A stretch of 64,000 bases of DNA, taken from assembly GCF_026191635.1 (NCBI RefSeq), contig NZ_JAKRRW010000005.1, positions 124,001 to 188,000 on the forward strand, read 5' to 3'. This stretch comes from Photobacterium obscurum. Lineage in GTDB: Bacteria; Pseudomonadota; Gammaproteobacteria; Enterobacterales; Vibrionaceae. Position numbers and translations under genes: made by a program. The notes under the pieces are model-generated. The model saw only the letters and a program-made list of their open reading frames with translations. It did not search any database and was not told the origin of the DNA. Shown piece by piece: positions 57,651-64,000 of the stretch. Numbering within the stretch: position 1 is the first letter of the stretch; every line of letters starts with the position of its first letter.

Positions 57651-59171
57651 ATGATCTACGCACTACCGGGAACCGACAATGCTGTTATTACATTCAAGCC
57701 TCAATACGATAACTATATTGGCGGAGAGTGGGTAAAACCTGTCAGCGGTGAGTATTTCGACAACACATCGCCGGTCAATGGCGAGTCCTATTGTCAGGTA
57801 GCTCGCTCAGATAAAGCCGACATTAACCTGGCCTTGGACGCCGCCCACAGCGTGCGAGCCAGTTGGGCAGCCACCAGTGTTACCGAGCGTGCCAACATCT
57901 TGCTAAAAATTGCCGATCGCATCGAGCAGAATATCGAAGTGCTGGCCGTAGCCGAAACCTGGGAGAACGGTAAACCGGTGCGTGAAACCCTTGCCGCAGA
58001 TCTGCCGCTGGTTGTTGACCACTTCCGATACTTTGCCGGCTGTATCCGCGCACAGGAGGGGTCGGCTGCCGAGCTGGATACCAACACTGCCAGTTATCAT
58101 TTTCCAGAGCCTATCGGCGTGGTCGGCCAGATCATTCCCTGGAACTTCCCGATGCTAATGGCCGCATGGAAACTCGCCCCAGCGATGGCAGCTGGCTGCT
58201 GTGTGGTACTCAAGCCTGCCGAGCAGACCCCAACCTCAATTCTGGTACTGATGGAAATTATCGGCGATCTGATCCCTGCCGGGGTCGTCAACGTCGTTAA
58301 TGGCTACGGCCACGAAGCCGGTCAGGCACTGGCTACCAGCAACCGCATTGCCAAGCTGGCCTTTACCGGCTCCACCGAGGTCGGCAACCACATTCTGAAG
58401 TGCGCTGCCGAAAGCCTGATCCCATCGACGGTCGAGCTTGGCGGTAAGTCACCAAACATCTACTTTGCTGATATCTTTGACCATGAAGACGCCTACCTAG
58501 ATAAATGTATCGAAGGGATGCTGCTGGCCTTCTTCAATCAGGGCGAAGTCTGCACCTGCCCGTCCCGTGTACTGATCCATGAGTCAATCTACGATGAATT
58601 CATCGCCAAAGTCGTTGAACGGGCACAAAACATCAAGCAGGGCAACCCGCTGGATACCGATACCCAGGTTGGCGCACAGGCCTCAAAAGAGCAATTTGAC
58701 AAGATCCTGAGCTATCTGGAAATCGGCCGTAACGAAGGCGCAGAAGTCTTGGTCGGCGGCAGTGCCGCAGAGCAGGCAGGCGAGCTGGAGCAGGGCTACT
58801 ATATCGCCCCGACCATGCTCAAGGGCCACAACAAAATGCGCGTGTTCCAGGAAGAGATCTTCGGACCGGTGATCGCTATCACCACCTTCAAAGATGAGGC
58901 AGAGGCATTGGAAATTGCCAACGACACCGAATACGGTCTGGGTGCCGGTGTATGGACCCGAGATACTAACCTCGCCTACCGAATGGGACGCAATATCGAG
59001 GCCGGACGGATCTGGATCAACTGCTACCACGCCTATCCTGCCCACGCAGCCTTCGGCGGCTACAAAAAATCCGGTATCGGCCGTGAAACCCACAAAATGA
59101 TGCTCGATCACTACCAGAATACCAAGAACTTGCTTGTCAGCTATGATGTCAACCCGCTAGGTTTCTTCTAG
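57651..59171 (+). CDS. NAD-dependent aldehyde dehydrogenase (AldB/AcoD type)
   Basis: 506 residues. The catalytic Glu is in [12 protein letters not shown] and the nucleophile Cys in [14 protein letters not shown]-binding features are [18 protein letters not shown] and FTGSTEVG. It oxidises acetaldehyde or related aldehydes to acids. The sigma-54 promoter and AcoR-like activator suggest induction by aldehyde or alcohol. A weak terminator hairpin follows. Confidence 0.9.
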   Translation: MIYALPGTDNAVITFKPQYDNYIGGEWVKPVSGEYFDNTSPVNGESYCQVARSDKADINLALDAAHSVRASWAATSVTERANILLKIADRIEQNIEVLAVAETWENGKPVRETLAADLPLVVDHFRYFAGCIRAQEGSAAELDTNTASYHFPEPIGVVGQIIPWNFPMLMAAWKLAPAMAAGCCVVLKPAEQTPTSILVLMEIIGDLIPAGVVNVVNGYGHEAGQALATSNRIAKLAFTGSTEVGNHILKCAAESLIPSTVELGGKSPNIYFADIFDHEDAYLDKCIEGMLLAFFNQGEVCTCPSRVLIHESIYDEFIAKVVERAQNIKQGNPLDTDTQVGAQASKEQFDKILSYLEIGRNEGAEVLVGGSAAEQAGELEQGYYIAPTMLKGHNKMRVFQEEIFGPVIAITTFKDEAEALEIANDTEYGLGAGVWTRDTNLAYRMGRNIEAGRIWINCYHAYPAHAAFGGYKKSGIGRETHKMMLDHYQNTKNLLVSYDVNPLGFF

Positions 59172-59208
59172 CCCTGCCAGCTACATAGGCAGCCCCCTTA
59201 ATCCACAA

Positions 59209-59236
59209 CAGGCCGACATAACACTATTTCGGCCTG
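59209..59236 (+). terminator. Possible terminator after the aldehyde dehydrogenase gene
   Basis: CAGGCCG / CGGCCTG stem with a 14-base loop followed by TATTCATC. Confidence 0.5.
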
Positions 59237-59410
59237 TATTCATCACTCATAAACAATATTTGCCAAACAAATAACCACATACCCTAAAGGCATTCGTGAC
59301 TACTCTTCAATAAAACGCCCACCAGGCGACACTTAACCTATTTATTCAGCTGCCATTCAGTTATAAGATATGACACTTGCAGCATATCATTTAGAAAAGG
59401 AATATCTCAT

Positions 59411-59521
59411 ATGGAATGCCGATGTACAGAAGTCATACGAGTAAAACGCAACCTCTGGCAACGTTTTGTCTATAAATCAATACACAGGTGTAAGCACTGC
59501 GGGAAGTTGTTTAAGCTTTAA
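59411..59521 (+). CDS. Small cysteine-rich (zinc-ribbon-like) protein
   Basis: 36 residues with AAAAGGAA upstream of the ATG. Four cysteines form a CxC pair near the start (MECRCTEV) and a CKHC pair near the end (HRCKHCGKLFKL), the pattern of a small zinc ribbon. The intervening segment is basic (VKRNLWQRFVYKS). Too short for most gene finders; it is supported by the strong ribosome binding site and the paired cysteines. Role unknown. Confidence 0.5.
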   Translation: MECRCTEVIRVKRNLWQRFVYKSIHRCKHCGKLFKL

Positions 59522-59753
59522 GCTCGGGAATAAGCTCCTCAGACTAATCACTGAAGCAAGCCGTGCCGCTGGCTATTACGCAATAGGTATGCACGGATAG
59601 TCCTTAATTCTTCGCCACATTGCCGCCTCTCCAGATCTTTACAGAGTCACCCTCGGCTCGCTATTTTTCTAGGTAGATAACATTCTTATCAGCCCAGTAC
59701 CTTGTAACATAAGTGTTGATTTAGGCTGGTTAATAGCTATCAGGAGAAGCAAC
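59522..59753. other. Intergenic region before the CNNM/CorC-type gene
   Basis: About 230 bases, no gene seen. It probably holds the promoter of the gene at 59754. Confidence 0.3.
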
Positions 59754-61037
59754 TTGGATATTGCCATACTTACCGCGCTGATTTTGCTCAATGGCGTATT
59801 TGCCATGTCTGAGATTGCTCTGGTTACGGCACGCAAGAGCCGCCTGCAAAAACTGGCTGAGGACGGTGACCAAGCGGCAGCCAGCGCCATCAGACTAGGG
59901 GAGGAGCCGACCCAATTTCTCTCAACCGTCCAAATCGGTATCACCGCTATCGGACTGTTAAACGGTATCTTCGGTGAAGCCGCATTGGCAGATCCGCTTG
60001 CCACATGGCTTCAGAGTATCGGGCTTAATGAAAAAATCAGTTCGGCCAGTGCAACCGCTATCGTGGTTATTTCCATCACCTATGCCTCCATCGTTGTTGG
60101 CGAACTCGTACCCAAACGACTTGCCCAGTTCAATGCCGAAGGCATTGCTCGGCTAATGGCACGTCCGATTTCCCTGCTGGCAATGGTTTCAAAACCTTTT
60201 GTTTTCCTGTTGTCGTTATCCACCGATATGATTTTACGCCTACTGGGTAAAAAGGAGCTCGGCAGCGCCAACATCACCGAGGAAGATATACAGGCCGTGC
60301 TGGCCGAAGGCACCCAGACCGGCGTTATCGAAAAACAAGAGCATGATATGGTGCGTAACGTGTTCCGCTTCGATGATCGCAAAATGGTTTCTCTGATGAC
60401 CCCGCGCAGCGAAATTGTTTACCTCGATATCGAACACCCCATTAAAGCTAATCTGGAAAAGCTACTTGGCTCAGAACATTCCTATTTCCCCGTCTGCAAG
60501 GGAGGGTTTGAAAACGTACAAGGTGTTATTTCTGCCAAACAACTATTACAGCAACAACTTAACGGAAAAATAGACGATATTGCCGACTCACTGCTGGCTG
60601 CCGTTTATGTCCCGGAAAATTGGACAGGAACCCAATTATTGGAAATGTTTCGGGCTTCTGGCGATCCGATGGTATTCGTGGTCGATGAATACGGTGACAT
60701 TCAAGGTGTAGTAACAGCGCTGGACTTATTAGAGGCACTGGTCGGCGAATTCAACACCAGCGATCCAGAAGATCTGTGGTCAGTACAAAATGAAGACGGA
60801 ACCTGGCTGTTCGACGGACTGATCCCCATCATGGTGCTCAAGGACATGTTGGAATTAAAAAGCATTCCCGAGGAAGAAAAAGGCGGCTACCACACCCTCA
60901 GCGGCATGATGATGTGGCTGATCAGTGGCCTGCCGCGTATCGGCGACAGCACCGAATGGCAAGGATGGCGTTTTGAAGTTATCACCCTCGATGGCAACCG
61001 GGTAGACAAGGTGCTGGCCAGCAGGAAAGTAAGCTAA
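59754..61037 (+). CDS. CNNM/CBS/CorC-domain transporter family protein
   Basis: 427 residues: N-terminal CNNM (DUF21) region with four membrane helices, two CBS domains (LMTPRSEIVYLD and FVVDEYGDIQGVVTALD), and a C-terminal CorC_HlyC domain. It starts at a TTG with AGGAG seven bases upstream. Family members such as YtfL or CorB are linked to Mg2+ or Co2+ homeostasis or cadaverine tolerance. The stop touches the next frame. Confidence 0.85.
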   Translation: MDIAILTALILLNGVFAMSEIALVTARKSRLQKLAEDGDQAAASAIRLGEEPTQFLSTVQIGITAIGLLNGIFGEAALADPLATWLQSIGLNEKISSASATAIVVISITYASIVVGELVPKRLAQFNAEGIARLMARPISLLAMVSKPFVFLLSLSTDMILRLLGKKELGSANITEEDIQAVLAEGTQTGVIEKQEHDMVRNVFRFDDRKMVSLMTPRSEIVYLDIEHPIKANLEKLLGSEHSYFPVCKGGFENVQGVISAKQLLQQQLNGKIDDIADSLLAAVYVPENWTGTQLLEMFRASGDPMVFVVDEYGDIQGVVTALDLLEALVGEFNTSDPEDLWSVQNEDGTWLFDGLIPIMVLKDMLELKSIPEEEKGGYHTLSGMMMWLISGLPRIGDSTEWQGWRFEVITLDGNRVDKVLASRKVS

Positions 61038-61133
61038 GTGATGGCTGTGGCGTTAAATGATAAATATCATTCTGCCCATTTTTTATACTCCCCCTGCTCA
61101 ACAAGCAACCCAACATCGCAGCGAGAAATAAAG

Positions 61134-61430
61134 ATGAAAAGCATCTGGGCCAAAATCAAACATTTCCTGCTGACCCCCTTCAGCAAGGCTTGTCTGGTCT
61201 TTATTGCCCTTACCAATTTATATCTGGTGTACAAATGGGCGCTAGAGTATGTCAGAAAGTTCGGTGATGAGCTGTTTGAAATGATTGGTGCATCGGGCTC
61301 GATGGGGGAAAACCTCATCGCGCTGAGTTTTACGGCTATCTGTGGTTACTACACAGTCGAAGCTGTAATCAGCATCTTTCGCCGTTCTCCTAAAGAAGTA
61401 CAGCAAGCCCCCCCAGGCCTGAATACATAA
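61134..61430 (+). CDS. Small membrane protein of unknown function
   Basis: 98 residues from the ATG at 61134 (MKSIWAKIKHFLL). Two hydrophobic segments (about 18-34 and 58-78) flank a charged loop. A longer frame opens at 61038, but AGAAATAAAG before the ATG at 61134 and the hydrophobic N-terminus favour the shorter form. The function is unknown. Confidence 0.55.
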   Translation: MKSIWAKIKHFLLTPFSKACLVFIALTNLYLVYKWALEYVRKFGDELFEMIGASGSMGENLIALSFTAICGYYTVEAVISIFRRSPKEVQQAPPGLNT

Positions 61431-61518
61431 ATGTAATAATCCCCCTATACTGCAGGGATGCAGTCCGCTAAACCGGTATAATACCTTCGAACTTAACCAT
61501 ACCCGCGGAGCAAAAGGA

Positions 61519-62544
61519 ATGAACCAAGGCCAACTGGTCCCGCTGATCAAAACAGCCCATGCCGCAACCCTAATTGAAATGCTCAAACATTTCGAGGCAG
61601 ATATCTACCCGCTCCTCAAAACCGCGGGATTACCCGAAGATATCCTGCAATCACGCCATGAATTTGTTCCGGAAACCCCAATCAAACACCTGCTGGCCAT
61701 GATGGCCGAAAAGGCAGACCCTGATCATTATGGCGATTTGCTCCGAACCACCATCCGTGAATACTTTATTCCGAAAATGCTCAGGCATTTGCATAGCCCA
61801 GAAACGATTGGCGAGGCCATAGAGCAGATGCGAACAGCGGTGCGGCACGACTCCCCGACCGCCAAGATCAGCATCGAGTATTTCAACGGCATCCCATGGT
61901 TCTGCCGCCACAAAGAAAAAGAGGTGTCCGAAGGCTTCTTGTGGGCAGAGGTTTTTGCCATCCTGTTCCTGATCGAATTTATTCGCTTTACCAGCAAAAC
62001 CCGGTGGCAACCAAACTGCATTGCTGTCCAGTCGCCAAATGCCGACAAGCTAGTCGCGATGCTGCACAGCCCCAAACCCGTGATCTATACCAACCGCAGT
62101 CTGGCTGCCGTCGAGCTGTCCAACGAAATACTGGCCATGCCCTTCAACCTGCCGGCCAGTTTCACCCCGCCCTCCAAGCAAACCAATAACCCAAAACCTC
62201 TGAGCTATGTCGAAACAGTCTATCTGGCCCTGGCCCCTTACCTGTCCCGGCAAGCCCTGTCTATTCAACAGGCCGCCGCTTTGCTTAATACCACCCCCCG
62301 TACCCTGCAGCGCCGCCTGTCAGCGGAAAACACCAGCTTCAAGAACATAAGAGAAAACATCATGCTGGCAACTGCCTGCCAAATGATGGAAAACAAGCAA
62401 TACTCACTAACCGATATCGCCTCAGAGCTGGGCTATGCCGATATTGCCCACTTCTCACGGGCATTCAAAAAACTGACGGGCTTTCCGCCCAAAGACTACC
62501 GCAAGCGCTTCCGGCCCAGAACACTGGCAGACAGCGACGATTAA
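61519..62544 (+). CDS. AraC-family transcriptional regulator
   Basis: 341 residues: N-terminal arabinose-binding-like regulatory domain (about 15-200) and a C-terminal AraC double helix-turn-helix (LSIQQAAALLNTTPRTLQRRLS, then YSLTDIASELGYADIAHFSRAFKKLTG). The ATG at 61519 has AAAAGG upstream. The target is unknown. Confidence 0.85.
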   Translation: MNQGQLVPLIKTAHAATLIEMLKHFEADIYPLLKTAGLPEDILQSRHEFVPETPIKHLLAMMAEKADPDHYGDLLRTTIREYFIPKMLRHLHSPETIGEAIEQMRTAVRHDSPTAKISIEYFNGIPWFCRHKEKEVSEGFLWAEVFAILFLIEFIRFTSKTRWQPNCIAVQSPNADKLVAMLHSPKPVIYTNRSLAAVELSNEILAMPFNLPASFTPPSKQTNNPKPLSYVETVYLALAPYLSRQALSIQQAAALLNTTPRTLQRRLSAENTSFKNIRENIMLATACQMMENKQYSLTDIASELGYADIAHFSRAFKKLTGFPPKDYRKRFRPRTLADSDD

Positions 62545-62700
62545 CGATGCTGCCATAATAGCCACCTAAATTTGCACGAGGGTTCCGATACCAGACAGAG
62601 CCTGTTGAACAATACCGTTATCTTGAGATAGCCAATAGCGAGATGGGCTCTATAAGGAGTTATGGCTAAGTGCTATATAAAGCGGTTCAGCTAACCTTAT

Positions 62701-62731
62701 AAAAACAAAACCGCTCGCCGGAGGCGAGCGG
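62701..62731 (-). terminator. Terminator of the PLP decarboxylase gene
   Basis: CCGCTCGCC / GGCGAGCGG with a 3-base loop; on the minus strand it is followed by TTTTGTTTTT. Confidence 0.88.
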
Positions 62732-62779
62732 TATTACTGCAAATGCAGACCCTTTCATTATTTAGAGAAGTATTTGATA

Positions 62780-64000
62780 TTAAGCAGGCTGGACTTCTGC
62801 TTCCCGAGATAGATCTAATTCAATGTGATAGGCTTCGATAATCTTTTCTGCAGACAAGTCAATATCTTGCTCTGAAGTATGACAGTTAAGCACTGAGAAC
62901 AGCATTGTCTTAAGGCCTTTGTAACCTGATGTTGACGGGTAGCAGAAGCCACCTTTCTGTAGACGGTGAACAACACGTTCTGTTAGATCATTTCGGTACT
63001 CATCATCACCCTTACCAAACTGAGCAGAGAAGCGGTTTGAAACCACATCATTAAGAATCGTCACACCATCAACATGGCACAACTTATCAGCCATACGGGC
63101 CGCTAGCGCACAACATGTATCTAGGTGCTGTTCGATGCCTTCTTTACCCAATGACTTGATAGCGGCGTATACAGGTACACCACGAGCGCGGCGTGATGCG
63201 GAGATGCCAAAGTTAATCGCATTACGGTCCGGCTTAGCCATTGCATCATTCAGGTAATCACCCATATTGCTACCGCCCATCGCTGTTGCAAGCAGTGAAG
63301 CATCTTTAACAATCACCATTCCACTGTCATATGGCATGTTGAACCACTTGTGACCATCTGTATCGATTGAGTCAACTCGTTCGATACCTTTCAATAAGTG
63401 TTTCTGGCTGTCACTTGCACCAGCCCAGAGGCCAATAGCGCCATCGACATGTAGCCATGCGTTCGGATGAGCTTCAACACAATCAGCAATTTCATCAAAC
63501 GGGTCAAATGCACCTGAGTCAATACAGCCAGCCTGGGCACAGACTAGAGTTGGGCCATCACATTCAGCCAAGATTTGAGGTAGCGTGTCCGGAATGATAC
63601 GGAGGTTTTCATCCGTCGGAACAGTACGAATATCTTCAAGGCCAACACCGATCATCGACAAGGCACGTTTGATCGTTGAGTGGATTTGATCACTTACAAT
63701 CACATTGATTCGTGGAGCACCGTATAGCCCTTGCTTGGCAACATCCCAATCCGCTTTTTGCAGCAGACTGTTACGGGCAGTGATCAGTGCAGTATAAATC
63801 GCTTCCTGGGCTCCGGAGGTAAAGCCCACCCCAGCGGTTTCAGAAAGGCCAAGCAGCTCCAGCATCCACTCAGCTGCTGTCTCCTCAATAACCGAAGTAC
63901 CCGGGCTGGAAACATAATAAGGTACGTTCTGATCCCAGGCACTGACCAACCAGTCTGCAGCCAAGGCTACCGGGAAGGAGCCACCGATGGCGTAGCCGAA
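62780..64000 (-). CDS. PLP-dependent group II decarboxylase, partial
   Basis: 406 residues are visible and the frame is open to the right edge of the window, so the N-terminus is missing. PLP-lysine motif DGHKWFNMPYDSG, His in LHVDGAIGLWAG, and SGAQEAIYTALITARNSL are typical of group II decarboxylases. The substrate (aromatic amino acid, glutamate or diaminobutyrate) cannot be read from the visible part. The terminator at 62701 follows. Confidence 0.85.
   Translation of the reverse strand, partial: FGYAIGGSFPVALAADWLVSAWDQNVPYYVSSPGTSVIEETAAEWMLELLGLSETAGVGFTSGAQEAIYTALITARNSLLQKADWDVAKQGLYGAPRINVIVSDQIHSTIKRALSMIGVGLEDIRTVPTDENLRIIPDTLPQILAECDGPTLVCAQAGCIDSGAFDPFDEIADCVEAHPNAWLHVDGAIGLWAGASDSQKHLLKGIERVDSIDTDGHKWFNMPYDSGMVIVKDASLLATAMGGSNMGDYLNDAMAKPDRNAINFGISASRRARGVPVYAAIKSLGKEGIEQHLDTCCALAARMADKLCHVDGVTILNDVVSNRFSAQFGKGDDEYRNDLTERVVHRLQKGGFCYPSTSGYKGLKTMLFSVLNCHTSEQDIDLSAEKIIEAYHIELDLSREAEVQPA

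Overview
The window looks like chromosomal DNA of a marine gammaproteobacterium of the Vibrionaceae, possibly Photobacterium. The reasons are the nap operon layout, a tryptophanase operon with a recognisable TnaC leader, a UhpABC regulatory cassette, an ATACCAAT-type palindromic intergenic element and the general protein style. The genus is an inference from family resemblance; no rRNA, tRNA, CRISPR array, prophage or intact insertion sequence was seen.

Layout. 1-7200: the start of a PAS-domain gene, a small membrane protein, then the periplasmic nitrate reductase operon napDAGHBC (minus strand, no napF) with FNR and NarP/NarL-type sites upstream and a 160-bp palindromic element between napG and napA. 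7500-9560: an AT-rich cassette of five small plus-strand genes of unknown role, including two diverged paralogues and a thiol-peroxidase-like protein that has lost key active-site residues. 9780-17960: uhpA-uhpB-uhpC followed by afuA-afuB-afuC, a sugar-phosphate sensing system next to a sugar-phosphate ABC importer instead of UhpT. 18000-29300: SulP transporter, a MOSC/flavin reductase/ferredoxin fusion, an aldo/keto reductase, LysR regulators next to VOC and enoyl-CoA hydratase genes, and a radical SAM enzyme. 29400-36000: a rearranged region holding a DUF6351 hydrolase, a HlyD/DUF2955 efflux pair, IS30-family transposase remnants and two copies of one junction sequence, ending at murQ.

36100-42000: a DUF885 lipoprotein, a VirK/YbjX protein, an NlpE-like lipoprotein and amtB, which has a sigma-54 promoter and three NtrC-like sites. 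42000-45340: a compact four-gene operon (Cys-cluster protein, TerB-like protein, glycine-rich membrane protein, large unknown membrane protein) that is the best candidate here for an undescribed system. 45500-47200: tnaC-tnaA. 47400-54300: two tandem small exported proteins, a cold-shock-like protein, a dicarboxylate/amino-acid symporter, type II NADH dehydrogenase, and glutathione-dependent formaldehyde detoxification (adhC, S-formylglutathione hydrolase). 54500-64000: LysR, a sigma-54 activator of AcoR type divergent from an aldehyde dehydrogenase with a sigma-54 promoter, a CNNM/CorC-type protein, an AraC regulator, and a truncated PLP decarboxylase.

Recurring themes are anaerobic and nitrogen metabolism (nap, amtB, tna), aldehyde detoxification (adhC, S-formylglutathione hydrolase, ALDH, VOC, aldo/keto reductase) and sugar-phosphate or cell-wall sugar use (uhp/afu, murQ). 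A promoter-like motif with an unusual conserved -35 (ATTATC), 17-bp spacer and TATAAT recurs upstream of adhC, ndh and one small exported-protein gene, suggesting shared control.
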